Shown here: piece by piece, positions 37,100 through 49,094 of the stretch | Layout of the letters: each line of letters begins with the position of its first letter | Position numbering within the stretch: the stretch's first letter is position 1 | Assembly (NCBI GenBank): GCA_018340805.1 | Contig: JACMZG010001870.1 | Location: 46,679,809 to 46,743,808, forward strand | Origin: Microvelia longipes | Lineage: Eukaryota; Arthropoda; Insecta; Hemiptera; Veliidae | Direction of reading: 5' to 3' | DNA length: 64,000 nucleotides | The notes under the pieces: generated by a model | The model's input: the letters and a program-made list of their open reading frames with translations, nothing else | Databases searched by the model: none | Told to the model about the DNA's origin: nothing | Position numbers and translations under genes: made by a program

Positions 37100-37635
37100 C
37101 CGACGAAGCGTAGCGGATACGACCGTATTTCATCTTCATTTTGTTTAAAAGTTTATCTTTGACCAAATGCTAAAACTTCAAAATAAGAGCCCTGAAAATA
37201 AATTGAGTTGTCTCTTATATCTCTATAAATCTAGATTTTTAATTTTAATCTATACCTTTTACCTTTACAAGTAAATTTGTTCGTTTTCATTTTATTTACT
37301 TCTTGACTATTCAAGATGAAAATATTTCCCAAAACTTTCTTGCCCCTTGAGGTTTCCCGAATTTCCCGTATTAATTTTCTTACTGAGTGGGTGAGTTAAT
37401 CGGATTTCCAGCCGACTTACCACTAATATTTCTATTAAGTTGACCCTCCTTGAGTTATTAGAGCAGCCCAACAGACGGTATTATTATTTAATGATTCTAT
37501 CTTACCCGTTACAGTTAATGATTCTCCTTTAAACATGCGGGATAATGAAAAACATTAAAATGTTTCAGATTAAACCCCTCCTCAAATTGAACGAATGAAT
37601 TAAAGTGTCTCCACAGTACAAGATATTTATTTACA
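37100..37635. other. No feature recognised
   Basis: AT-rich sequence without supported features. Confidence 0.4.
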
Positions 37636-37637
37636 AT

Positions 37638-37683
37638 AAAGCAGAGAACTTTCGACCCAACAAAAGGTCATCATCAGTACCTT
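37638..37683 (-). ncRNA. Hammerhead-like ribozyme motif H4
   Basis: On the minus strand, CTGATGA (complement of 37671-37677) is followed by a GACC/GGTC stem II with an eight-base loop. GAAAGTTCTC follows, where AG pairs with CU and C is the cleavage-position base. Downstream TGCTTT can pair, with wobbles, with upstream AGGTA as stem I. This is the best-supported stem I of the set. The extra U before stem II is again present. Confidence 0.55.
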
Positions 37684-37898
37684 TTAAACAAATGAGACAA
37701 AATAATATCAGAAAAACCATACATAAAAAATACAACATATACAAAAGAAAACAAATAAAGTAAAAATATGCAGTTAAAATAAATAAATAATAAAATAAAA
37801 TAAATTTACTGTTGAGCAGAGAATAAAAAATCAAGATAAAGGTTTGAGCAGGCATGTAGGCCGCGTTGTTGGGCCCTTTTTGCCAATACCCTTTTATA

Positions 37899-38350
37899 TT
37901 TCATCTAATCTAGACAGAAGAGCCGTGAATTTCTATGGTTCCTCTCATGCTTTTTTCAAGCAATCATACATATTTTCACTGACTCTTATAGTCTAGTGAA
38001 AACTAGGAACAACAAGCGCACTCGCAGTTAAACCAAACCTCCATACACTTTAAACTAAAAGACCGACACACTATAGTATTATAATAAATCTACTATGAGG
38101 GTCCTAAATTTTGCCTATACCCAGTTTCATTCAGGGTAAGGGATCTTTAACGAGTACCTGACAACGCACAGCCTCGAGACCACCGGCATTACGTCCTTCT
38201 GAAGGACGCGGTACGCAGAATTTTATCCCTCTCATAAAAATCCCAGAGGCCCGTGTTGGGATTGAACCCATGACTAAATAAACCAGGAAGTTAAAGTCTA
38301 TTCTTTCTTTGTATTGGCTGCGTACCTAACACTACACCACGGGTGACTTC
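37899..38350 (-). mobile_element. tRNA-derived SINE, copy 2
   Basis: The same element as 16184-16612, in the same orientation. The minus strand starts GTCACCCGTGGTGTAGTG, has the B-box-like GGTTCAATCCCAA near 38250-38262 and the shared body (CATAGTAGATTTATTATAAT, CACGGCTCTTCTGTCTAG). It has a 20-bp insertion (ACGCACAGCCTCGAGACCACC region) relative to copy 1. Two diverged copies confirm dispersal. Confidence 0.75.
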
Positions 38351-38354
38351 TATC

Positions 38355-38520
38355 ATACACTAGGAGCTACATTGATAACACACACACATACAGAAAGAGA
38401 CTTTGTGAAAACCACTGAGGAGGTCTTAAAAACACCTTAAACGGATAATTCTAGTGATATCCCGGTTTAGGATTTATTTGCAAATACAACACTTTTCTGT
38501 GTGAATAAAGAAAAGTAAAA
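38355..38520 (-). mobile_element. Family A head fragment
   Basis: The minus-strand head half with AACACAATAC-type and TATCCCGGTTTAGGATTT words, directly beside the SINE. Confidence 0.7.
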
Positions 38521-38652
38521 ACAAATTGTCAATTCAAATGTCTATCAATCGTCAATCAAATAAGAAGTGTTTACTCGAGTTTTCTGTCATCCCGGAAACA
38601 CACGATCCCTACCGATTATAACCCACAAGCTTAATATTTTCTCCGCTACCTC

Positions 38653-38669
38653 GGGGGGGGGGGGGGGGG
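38653..38669. repeat. (G)17 homopolymer
   Basis: Seventeen consecutive G in AT-rich DNA. It could mark a retroposon end (compare the C-run ends at 26721 and 60876) or be a sequencing-error-prone site. Confidence 0.9.
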
Positions 38670-38674
38670 AAGCG

Positions 38675-39470
38675 CTGCTACGTAACAAAATAAATCGGTG
38701 AGGTTGGACCCTCTAGTTTTTAATTAATGGAATCAATTTTTTACACGTAAGGTTATAGTCCGGAATCGACGTCATTGCAGGAATAAATTGTAAATTGTTT
38801 ATGTTTTACCGCCTATGCAGTTTTTTTATTTTAATGCTATTGAAAGAAAAACATAACCAAACATCACCTTGTTAGGTAGGTCAGTAAAAAGAAGCGTTTT
38901 GTACTGCCTCAGTCAGTAATGTCGTAAGGAGTCAGTTTATTGTCTTAGTTTGTTGATAGGAGGGTTTTTGACATTACCTAGCCTTAAGTAATGTGAATAA
39001 CGGTTCCAGGCTAGGTTCAAGGGGTTTCGCGGAGTGAGTTTTAGTTGGTATGAGGCAGACCCTGAGTCCAACACTGTTGACAGACCGCTGTCTGCGTGCG
39101 TAAATAGATGCATTTCTCTCTCTTTTTTGGTAACATTTTTCCCGCAAAGAACATTTTGCCAAAACGAAAAAAAATCTTAGTTTGTTACGATTATCTAGTG
39201 ATAAACAATACTTAGATTTAGATTGGCATTAAGATATAAAAAATTATGGTGGCGTTGGCAAAAAGCACCCCCACTCCCATCTGCTACCACCCTTGCCCCC
39301 ACCAACCTAAACTTGATGAGACCTCGTAGGCGGTGAGATCCCAAGACAAAAACAACTAGACGTCGAGTGAAATATAACTTCCTCTATTGTTTATTTTTTA
39401 TATTGTTTTGAGAAATTCCTCTTATTTTCAGCCCCACAGGAAATCTATTAACATTCCTTTTTATTTACAG
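38675..39470. other. No confident feature
   Basis: A 62-codon minus-strand open frame (38974-39162) has no recognisable motif. Nothing else is supported. Confidence 0.4.
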
Positions 39471-39474
39471 CTTT

Positions 39475-39650
39475 TAATTTTCCTCATTTGTAGCGCTGTT
39501 TTATGGGAAAAGTCTGAAACCGGGATGTCACCTGAATCATCAATTTCAGATATTTTTAAGAGATATATTAAGATATATTTTTAAGTTGATAATCTGTGTG
39601 TGTGTGCGTGTTGTGTCTTATATCATCGTAGCTCTCGTAGCATTCGTTTT
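39475..39650 (+). mobile_element. Family A fragment
   Basis: TGAAACCGGGATGTCACCTG is followed by TTTCAGATATTTTTAAG and a GTGTGTG stretch, i.e. the head half of family A, damaged at both ends. Confidence 0.6.
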
Positions 39651-39689
39651 TATAGAACATTTCCTTTTAAACTAATTTGGTAATAAGGT

Positions 39690-40140
<451 letters not shown>

Positions 40141-40399
40141 GTGTGTATGTGTTTGTTTGTATATCAGATTTATTAGTCTTTTTTGGTAAAAATGGTCTTA
40201 AAAGAATAAAATATCAATTTACCAAGCTTTCAACTATGAATTAGTTGAAATTAATTAATTAGTATTTTTCAAGGTACATAATTATAAAATAATCACAATA
40301 AATAAACTATTACACATTATAAATCATAACACTATCACCTACAAACAAGCTCTGCTTGCTTTTTGAATTTTAACTGTTTTAGACCAAAAACTTAAAATT

Positions 40400-41000
40400 A
40401 ATACTGCAATCTCTAACCATTTAATACATTAATAGCTCTGTATATCTTTAATACATTAATAGTTCTGTATATATTTAATACATTAATAGTTCTGTATATC
40501 TTTAATACATTAATAGTTCTTTATATCTTTATATACATTAATAGTATATCTTTAATACATTAATAGTTCATGTATATCATTATATACATTAATAGGGCTC
40601 TGTATATCTTTAATATTGTATATCTTTAATATTGTATATAATCTTTATATTGTATATCTTTAATAATAAGTTCGATTACTAATTTTGTATATCTTTAATA
40701 CGTTATTTGTTCTGTATATCTTTAATACAATAATAGTTCTGTATATCTTTAATACATTAATAGTTCTGTATAACTTAATACATTAATAGTTCTGTATAAG
40801 TTAATACATTAATAGTTCTGTATATCTTTAATACATTAATAGTTCTGTATATCCTTAATTCATTAATAGTTCTGTATATCTTTAATACATTAATAGTTCA
40901 GTATATCTTTAATACATTAATAGTTCTGTATAAGTTAATACATTAATAGTTCTCTATAACTTAATACATTAATAGTTCTGTATATATTTTTACATAAATG
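40400..41000. repeat. 27-bp minisatellite
   Basis: About 20 copies, many truncated, of a 27-bp unit: AATACATTAATAGTTCTGTA plus TATCTTT. Variants replace TATCTTT with TAACTT or TAAGTT. Confidence 0.9.
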
Positions 41001-41004
41001 TGAA

Positions 41005-41650
41005 GTGTAGAGCATTGTTGTAGTAAAGCGAAATTTATAAAGCCAAAAACATGTCCCATCTAATACAAGTGAACATATTAAAACTTTAATACAAAAGTTT
41101 TTCTAATTCCGTAAGAACTTTAGTCTTGCCAACCCCAGTTAAGATTCTTTAAACAGTTTGAACACTTTAAGTCTAAACAGTTTCACCATCATGTTTTAAC
41201 TCTTTTTTTCGGTTTTGGGTCCCTGGGCGATCTAAAGCAGGCCCTAGAGACTATTTATAAGACACTTGAGCCAAACTTTTCTCTTCGAGTTCAATTTTAT
41301 TTTTAAAATAAAATTGAAAAACGATTTCAATCTCGTATAAGTATCACAAGTATCACGTATACTCTGTATAAGTATCAAAATATAGAATAAGACTCATAGA
41401 ATCTATAATACTAAAAAAAGCGTCATTTTCACGATGAAAATTCAATAAAATCAGGTCCTAATGAATCAATAAACCGATAAGTAAAAAACTATTTTATTTC
41501 CTCGCCTCCTTACATAGGTATAAGGAAATGTATAATTATACATATAGTATACGTAGGTATAAGTATAAAATAAGGAATAAAATATATTTATCTCCAGAAG
41601 GGTAATAATCAAAACATTTCGGGGCTTGTTTTTATGTAATATAACCGTCA
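41005..41650. other. No gene; one perfect hairpin
   Basis: A self-complementary stretch at about 41290-41318 (TTCAATTTTATTTT against its complement) is the only structure noted. Confidence 0.45.
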
Positions 41651-41950
41651 TTTAACCCGGCGGGAAAATAATAATTTATTATTTCCCGCCGGGTTATAAT
41701 CTAAGCTTAGCCAACTTAATTATTGAGTAGTTAAAAATTACAGATTCAAAAATCTACGTAAAGAATTTTGAATAAACAAAGTTAAGATTGGGCAGCACTG
41801 ATTCATTAAATCCCAGCTGTCTGTAAACAATAATTTCTTTATCAAATCTGTTTTGACGATAATACCTACTTTTTTACTAAGTTTTTTCTTATCTTTCAAG
41901 TAATATTCCTGTTATATTTATCATAAAAGGATTTAGTGCGGTTGTTTACG

Positions 41951-42078
41951 ATGGAAAGTGATAATGAAATGATAGAAAACGACATAGATGAATTGTTTCC
42001 CGATATCCCCGATAATCCTCAACCGCCTTGTGTAGGTGACGAAGCAAATACGGTTTATTTTATTAATAAAGCATTTAG
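41951..42078 (+). pseudogene. Acidic N-terminal mini-exon (unknown protein)
   Basis: An ATG opens a frame beginning MESDNEMIENDIDELFPDIP and continuing to FINKAF, rich in Asp and Glu. At 42079 it meets a TTTAG|GTATTA sequence that could be a splice donor; beyond it the frame turns into AT-rich hydrophobic sequence typical of non-coding DNA. It could be the first exon of a transposase whose remainder is deleted. The protein is not recognised. Confidence 0.35.
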
Positions 42079-42290
42079 GTATTATATATTTTGTTTATAT
42101 ATGATATTTTGTATTGTTATTATGTATGTAGTTATGTATGTAATGTATAATATATTATACAATTTTACAATTTTTGTTAATTTTGCATAAAATAGTATAT
42201 ATTTATGTTTCACTGATTTCTATATATAAACAAATACAGTTTTTTTTTTTGTTTCATATATATTCTTTTTCCTTCTGGAGATAAAATTTT

Positions 42291-42533
42291 GTATGCACCA
42301 CGTGAATAATGCCCTATTATAACCCTCGTCAAATATCTCCCTCGGCAAGACTCGGGAGCTAATTGTAATTAATCCCTCGGCAAAAGCCTCGGGAATAAAA
42401 TAAATAATTCCCTCGGCTTTCACCTCGGGATTTAAAAATCATGATTCCTTCGGCTTTCCGCTTTAAGAATCATTACAGTGACCAGGGTTATTATGGGGGT
42501 CATTATTCACTAGGTGAATAAATAACTATTATT
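42291..42533. other. Multi-hairpin (cruciform) module, type 2
   Basis: An outer stem pairs GTGAATAATG (about 42301) plus TTATAACCCT with AGGGTTATTATG and CATTATTCAC (to about 42510). Inside are four hairpins built on CCCTCGGC...CCTCGGGA or CCTTCGGC. Despite a different outer sequence from type 1, it keeps the CCTCGGC inner words and ends with ATAAATAACTATTA (42518-42531). Confidence 0.75.
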
Positions 42534-42534
42534 A

Positions 42535-43135
42535 AATTGGGCCGCTAATCGTAATAAATAACGTTAATATAAATATATTAACCGTATTTCACGCAGCTTT
42601 AGGGTTTCCGTAGTTCATTTTCCATTGAAAATTTAGGAAATACAATAGGAGGTCGACTATTCTCTCTATTAAGCATTTTAAACATTACGCAATACCAACT
42701 TTAAATCACTCTACTGCAAGTAATGACTTCTAACAGATAATGAAGTTGAAAATTAACACTTAATTACTTTTCTCATTGTCCTCCTACAAGAAAATCAAGT
42801 CCAAATGAAAATCAACAGCTTTTCCTCCCTATGAAGCCGCTTTTCAAGCATAAAGGGGTAAAATTTTCATCTAGATACTCTACAGTAACCAATTAATAGA
42901 TTTAGTGGTGGATTTAGGAATTGAATTTCTATCCTCTTCATTAGTAAAGGTTTATTGTTACTTGTTTTATAAACAATCGGATGGATTGATAGTTGATGTA
43001 TTTTTATAAGCCGTTGCATTGAGTGTCAATCATTTCTTCAATATTAACTGATTGTCTTTGATTAGTCAAGTGATGAAAAGCTGTTAGTTGTTGGTTAAAA
43101 TAATTTAACCTTTAAGTACAATTATCTGAACTAGG
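42535..43135. other. No feature recognised
   Basis: AT-rich; nothing supported. Confidence 0.4.
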
Positions 43136-43139
43136 CCAA

Positions 43140-43300
43140 TAAATCGGGTACGAGGTACCTCGGAACTTTTCCCGAGGTAAGTTTTTTTTCCTATTGAAAT
43201 AAAACTTTTTATACAAATGTCGAATGATGGAACAGTTCCCAGATGTAGCATTGCATTTTTCTTGTTGCATTTCCTAGGTGTCTCTTGCACAATTATCTTG
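43140..43300. mobile_element. Family A tail joined to MITE fragment
   Basis: AATCGGGTACGAGGTACCTC (43142-43161) is the minus-strand family A terminus. The following 43217-43297 matches the right half of the 11.2/50.7-kb MITE (GATGGAACAGTTCCCAGATG, then CCTAGGTGTCTCTTGCACAA). The same two families also adjoin at 50670. Confidence 0.7.
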
Positions 43301-43304
43301 CGTT

Positions 43305-43800
43305 ATAACTTAAGGTCTATTAACACTTTAAACACTTATTACAGTATAAATGCAATTTGACTAAGTTTCAACTACATTCCACTGCTACTAGTTTTAGCTT
43401 CAACTACATTTTTAAGCACACGGAAGCCTGAAAAACAATCAAGCGTTAGCACTTGATAGCTTACTTTTAGCGAATTGTTAAAAAAATTCGCATAGCGGTA
43501 GCCTAAGCACAAAAAATTATTGTTAGCAAGACTTGTTGTTTAGATTCTAGGTATTATATTAATATATATGTTTTAGATATAAAACTATTATCTTTCATGG
43601 TAATTAACACTGAAATTTATTATTAAATCTCAAGCTGATAGAATTTATATTGTATTCGTCAAAATATCCGAAACAAATAAGTATTGATTTGAGCAATTTT
43701 GAAGAAGCCCTGATGCCTTATACTCTGAATACAAGCCATCCAGGTTTGAAGTGGTGAAGTTAATTTGCAAGATACCCTACACCCTATTTTAGGCTGAAAT
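43305..43800. other. No confident feature
   Basis: A short FB-like terminal word (TTTTAGCGAATTGTTAAAAA) at 43466 is the only similarity noted. Confidence 0.4.
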
Positions 43801-44162
43801 AAAATAATTTTTTTGAGGTAGTACGTAATTCAGCACTTTATTGGGCCGTTTTTAGGATAAGAAACCAATCATTATTGTTATAGGAGGTTATTTAGTACTT
43901 TTCACCTCCGAGGACAATAATGAATGTAAAAAAAACTCCTAGGACGTAAAAGTAATTCATATATTGCCGCCATTACTGTAATGTAGCGTGTTTAAAAAAA
44001 CAATCTGTGTAAAACCTTCATGAGGTTTCTTTATAAACGTTTATTTTGTTTCTGTTTTTGTTCGTAGTCTAACTTTTTTTTCGTTTTAAAAGGTGTTCTA
44101 ATTGACAATTTTTGTGTGTTTATTTGTAAAGCTTTTACATTTTTGAGTAAAAGTGTGAAGCT

Positions 44163-44204
44163 ATGGATGAATTCAATGACGACGATGAATTATTATGGAG
44201 TTAA
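44163..44204 (+). pseudogene. Acidic mini-ORF, possible transposase start
   Basis: ATG opens MDEFNDDDELLWS and then stops. The 59-kb copy reads MDEFNDDDNMELVG because of a small deletion, so neither is intact but both keep the Asp-rich start. PIF/Harbinger transposases commonly start with a similar acidic stretch; this is only a suggestion. It occupies the same place, upstream of a hairpin module in the same orientation, as the mini-exon at 41951. Confidence 0.35.
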
Positions 44205-44273
44205 TTGGGCGTTTTTTTTTCAATTAAGTATATAGCGCAGTTTATTTAATGAGTGCTACCTCAAAAAAAAAAA

Positions 44274-44406
44274 ATAGTGTATGCCATCCGGCTGAGAATG
44301 TCTTTATGTCTTGGCAATTTTTCCCGACTCGCTTCGCTCGTCGGTAAATCTAATTGCCGTGACATAAAGACACACTTCTCACCCTTATGGCATAAATAAC
44401 TATTAT
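44274..44406. other. Multi-hairpin (cruciform) module, type 3
   Basis: Nested stems: TATGCCAT with ATGGCATA, GAGAA with TTCTC, GTCTTTATGTC with GACATAAAGAC, GGCAATT with AATTGCC, and CCGAC with GTCGG around TCGCTTCGCTC. This is a single long stem with small internal loops rather than a four-arm form. It ends ATAAATAACTATTAT. Confidence 0.85.
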
Positions 44407-44574
44407 TTCCAAATTTAAAATTATATTGTAAAATGTATTACAACCTATTTTATTATTATGCATTAGTAAATAATCTTTATCAATTTAAAAAAAATTGTTT
44501 TATATGTACATTTTGAAATAGAAATATAAGTATTTTTTTTTGTTGCAGGTAAAATATGGAAAATTCGTAAGTAG

Positions 44575-45365
44575 TATTTTTACTTTTCCTCATTTATACC
44601 GTAGGTATATTGGAAAAGTATTGTGTTTGTATTAAAATCCGAAACCGGGATGTCACCGGAATTATCCGTTTAAGGTGTTTTATATAGGCCTCCTGAGTGG
44701 TTTTCACAAAGTTTTCTGTCTATCTCTGTGTGTGTGTGTGTGTGTGTCTGCTATTATCGTTGCTTCCAGTGTATTTGTGCCAGATACTTGAAACTTAGCG
44801 CAAAAACCAATCTATACATTTAGTTGTACTATTAGGAAAATAATATGTTTATGACGTCATTAACTCGCAATAACGACTCTGTAAAATTTTTGTAAAATCA
44901 TAAAACGCGGAAAAATGATGCTATCGGATTGAGATTTGGCACGCATGTGGTTATGTATAAAAATGTCTGTCTGTTAGCATCGTGGCTCTCAGTGTAATGC
45001 TAAAGAGCTGAATCTTTAGCACGACAAAAATCAGTCCATAGATGTAGTTTTGCTATCCGGAAAAAATATTTTTATGACGTCATTAACTCACAATAATGAC
45101 TTATACCTTTACGTTATGGAAAGATAAAAGAAATACATAGTTATGTAATAATAGTTAAACCAAGTTTTGTTTCAATACGACAAGTATATCTATAATTTAT
45201 GCTGTATAGTAAAAATTAAGCAGCATCGAGCGTGGTCTGTGTCTGTATGGGTGACCGCTGTGAATGGAACGCATGTGTTTTCTATCTGAGCAAGAGCGAA
45301 GCCAGTCCGAATTAGGGAAGATGAGCGTAGCGAATCTTATGCGATGAAGAAAATTGAATGTGGTA
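44575..45365 (+). mobile_element. Family A copy with internal duplication
   Basis: The head is intact (CCTCATTTATACCGTAGG). The middle segment occurs twice (44740-44960 and 44965-45120), each with TATGACGTCATTAACTC, so two TGACGTCA sites are present (44852-44859, 45075-45082). The tail GATGAGCGTAGCGAATC is at about 45319. Confidence 0.8.
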
Positions 45366-45369
45366 TGTA

Positions 45370-46104
<735 letters not shown>

Positions 46105-46105
<1 letters not shown>

Positions 46106-46605
46106 GCATGTATGTATGTATGTATTTTTTACGCTTTCTTGTGCGCATGCTATCTTTCGAACGGACAAGTAAACTTGGTACAAAAATCAACGTTGGGGAG
46201 GATACGAACCCTTTTAAAACCCCGGCTTTTGTGACGTCATCAATCTGGTTTGCTGAGTCAGCAACATTTTCAAATAATTGGTAAAATTCAGGGTTAATAT
46301 TTTTCACCGAAAAAAGGTCCTTACTTATGTTTTTTGGGGTGTTAAATCGAATTAAAGCGGTCTGAAGTCGATACGACTACTCTAAGTGACCAAAAATCGA
46401 AAAACTATTTTAACTTACCGGAAACCATAAGTACGGTCAATGAAAAAAAGTAAGTAGAGTGTTGTTTTTAATATTTATTGTGGCACTAAATTGAATAAAA
46501 CCGGTCCAAAGTCGATTGCTTAAGGTTCTTTTATATGCTTTATAACTTGAGGAGTAACTCAATTACCGCTCGTAACTCATTTTTTCTGTATTTTTTAAAG
46601 AAAAT
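46105..46605 (+). mobile_element. FB arm fragment
   Basis: After the AT array, the sequence keeps CTATCTTTCGAACGGAC, AACTTGGTACAAAAATCAAC, the CRE-like octamer (46232-46239), GCTGAGTCAGCAA and two decayed 150-bp units. It then jumps to the distal core word GCTCGTAACTCATTTTTTCT near 46580, so the tRNA-like blocks are deleted. Confidence 0.75.
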
Positions 46606-46609
46606 TATA

Positions 46610-47465
46610 GAAGAATGATTTCAGGGTTTATCTAATGACCAAATTTTACCTTCTCTTATTTACAGTCAGAACTGCTACTGCTTCCTTTTGGTTTAGTATT
46701 CTATAGTTCGATACCAAATCGAAACTGGTATATCTAAAAGTTTGTTTTACCATTGAATTTTGTAACAAGTTTGTATTAAAATACACACAAACAGAAAACA
46801 AACGTTGTTGCTATGACGTTGTATGGTGTTGAGATTGGCTGGAATAGTGTACAAATCTCTGTGTTAGTTGTTCTGATGAGGGCATGTGGTTTACATCACT
46901 AAACATTCTTTAGAATTGAAAGATAAAAGAAATACAATAAAATCTCAGAATAAGAAACAAACGTTGAAAAATAAATCAGCATGCAATCTATTGCAATGAT
47001 TTTTTACTTCTTTATCTATTATTTTCTTCGTAAGGTTTAATAATCTTTTCTTTTTATCACTTAATTTGTTTATATTTTCCTTTTAGTTTATTTATTTATA
47101 ATAGTTATATATTTAAATGGTATTTAAATAAAAACAAGCTGTCAGCTGTAGAACTAAGTTTCTCAATCTCATAATACAAATACCAGTGCGGAGGTCTCCA
47201 AGCCGGAATGTTTGCTTTTCTGTTCTCCACTCCAGTTCTTGTGTGGGTTTTTGGTTTATAATTTATAGTCAGAGTAGTGACACTTCTAGTTGTAATTTTA
47301 GTTCTTAATTGTTACTTATACTTAAAATCTTCTACTAGTAATTCCAAGCGAAATTAGTATTTTAATACCATACGTTGTTCAAACTATGCTCGCCCTTGCT
47401 TGGTTAGTTAAGCAGTCGTACAAAGCATTGTTTAACATTGTTTTTTATTCTGCACAACATTTTGT
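46610..47465. other. No confident feature
   Basis: TTGTTCTGATGAGGGCATG near 46868 has a hammerhead-like box but no matching GAAA partner. Nothing else is supported. Confidence 0.4.
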
Positions 47466-47466
47466 G

Positions 47467-47760
47467 AACCGAGTTCGGTAGTTCAGTCGTTTAGCGCTCG
47501 TCTTTCGACCTGGAGGTCGAGGGTTCAAATCCAATCGGAGAGGACCACAATAGGATGTTATCCCTAGTACAGTACACTCGAGAGGTCTTGAATTCAAGGC
47601 AGGTCAACCCAGCCAGGGTTTTACGTTGTTTCCTTGGCTACTACAGTGTATCGACAACTTTAAAAATCTTGACAGCTCAGTTTAGGCACCACCGATTCTA
47701 AAAAAAAAATCCCTACAAAAAGGCAGCGGGGAAAAAACTTTGTAAACAAATCAGGTTATG
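47467..47760 (+). mobile_element. tRNA-derived SINE-like element, second type
   Basis: GGTAGTTCAGTCGTTTAGCG (about 47477) resembles an A box, and GGTTCAAATCC at 47522-47532 is a B box, with spacing like a tRNA. A GACCTGGAGGTC hairpin lies between. The acceptor stem does not close, so it is not a working tRNA. The following 200 bp (TCGAGAGGTCTTGAATTCAA, CAGCCAGGGTTTTACG) would be the SINE body. Only one copy is in the window, so the class is inferred from the pol III boxes. Confidence 0.55.
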
Positions 47761-47764
47761 TTAC

Positions 47765-48895
47765 CCGTGTTTTCTTGGCGATGTTTCTACATTTCTTTTG
47801 TGTAGTTTTATTATTTAGGAAGTATGCAAATGTGGAAAAAAATGAATTGTGAAGGGAAATAATAAACACAAGAAGAACCACAAACGAAGTGAACGAATGC
47901 CGGGAAGGAGGTTATTTCCCTACAGGGGTTATGGGAGTAGGGAATTTTTTTTTCTGTTTCAAGAGAGGGGTTGGCAGCGGCTTCTCTGATTGGTCGATCC
48001 CCAAAATGCTTATGACCTTGGGGATTTTCAAACTTAACGATACACTGTAATACGCAAATGCGGGGTTGGATCTAGTTTCATCTGAGACAAGTCTGGATCC
48101 ACTTTTCCGTTGTCTCCAGCTTAATAAAAGTTAAGGTTCTGCGGGCTGGGGGAGATAAAGGTCGGAAAAATTTACTGAGCTTTTTCGTATGTCCGAAAAC
48201 TTAGTCAGTGAAAGTGAAGGCAGTGAAACGAATAAAAATAAAGTTATTTAATTTTTTTGTATAAAATATTAACAATATTCTTAAATAATTGTTCAGTATT
48301 GTTGCCTGAGCAGCTTTGTTTTAGAGCAATCGATACTGTTGAAGAAATATTATTTAAAATGGATAGAAAATTCTACTCTCCATACGCTCTAGGGCCACGA
48401 TAGAAAATAATTGGAAAGGTACTATTTTTTCTCCCTGACCACTTATTTGGGGTAAAAATTAAAAATGTCAAGTCCAGAGCATACAGATGTCTGTCAATTG
48501 CTAACAAATTAGGTCAATTGCTTTTCAGTATTTTCATAAAATTCTTCCCCCTTAAATGGCTTCAATACATAGAGATATTATTACTAGAGGAGCCCTATTG
48601 GTTGAATTTTGAAACATCGAAAAAGTAACCTGGCCACCTTCGCTAAAAATATAATCAAATAGTCAGTACAAAATTACAATAACTTATAAAGAAGAATGTT
48701 AAAAATACAAATCAAAGCACATTCTATGTGCGGGAAGCCGAAAACAATAGATACATCATAACCTTAACTCGCTATTGAATGAGGTTTCAGTGAGGTTACA
48801 CAGAGCCTCTGAGAGCCCCAATGTGATGTTACAGCCTCGCAATGTCTTGAGATAAGCTGTGCCTTCTCTAGTATATATCTCTTAGGCTTCAATAC
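47765..48895. other. No feature recognised
   Basis: Somewhat GC-richer than average between 47880 and 48240, but no ORF or repeat could be supported. Confidence 0.4.
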
Positions 48896-48899
48896 AACT

Positions 48900-49090
48900 G
48901 ACAAAATTAGCGTACAAAATTATTTTGTACGCTGATGACACTACAATTCTTTTTTGAGTTGGAGGGCCTTGAAATAAATTTGAACTTAATTTGTCAAGCA
49001 TTTCTCGAACACCAAACAATTTTGCTATTCTTTTTCTTAACAAATTGACAATAGCTATTAAAGAAGCAAAACCTGGCCGAAATTGGTCAT
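48900..49090 (+). pseudogene. Relic reverse transcriptase fragment with YADD
   Basis: The frame from 48925 reads LYADDTTILF and then stops at 48955. LYADD followed by TT is the usual form of reverse transcriptase motif C, with the two Asp of the active site. Downstream, in frame, SISRTPNNFAILFLNKLTI looks like the decayed helix after motif C. The upstream GVPQGS motif was not found. This is a short, heavily broken non-LTR retrotransposon remnant at best. Confidence 0.4.
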
Positions 49091-49094
49091 TTCA

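Larger units (their letters stand above)
41653..42533 (+). mobile_element. Putative non-autonomous element with terminal hairpins
   Basis: The left side is a very strong hairpin (TAACCCGGCGGGAAA at 41653-41667 with its exact complement at 41682-41696). The right side is the type 2 multi-hairpin module ending ATAAATAACTATTA. Between them lies an acidic mini-exon (41951-42078). The outer borders are inferred from structure only; no second copy is present here to confirm them. Confidence 0.5.
43807..44406 (+). mobile_element. 600-bp element with TIR body and terminal hairpin module
   Basis: The left end TTTTTTTGAGGTAGTAC (43807) matches, inverted, GTGCTACCTCAAAAAAA (near 44252-44268), followed at once by the type 3 hairpin module. 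An inverted-orientation copy of the whole unit lies at 59264-59838, so the body and module move together. The interior contains TTTGTTCGTAGTCTAACTTT and the mini-ORF at 44163. Confidence 0.8.

Noticed and set aside
44290..44395. Parvovirus-like terminal hairpin (GAGCGAAGCGAG tip)
   Set aside because: The tip resembles a Rep-binding repeat only loosely, no viral coding sequence is near, and the same terminal motif joins other hairpins with unrelated tips.
46860..46900. Sixth hammerhead-like box, CTGATGAGGGC
   Set aside because: No stem II partner and no GAAA at a suitable distance.
47477..47545. Functional tRNA gene
   Set aside because: The acceptor stem does not close; the boxes fit a SINE head better.
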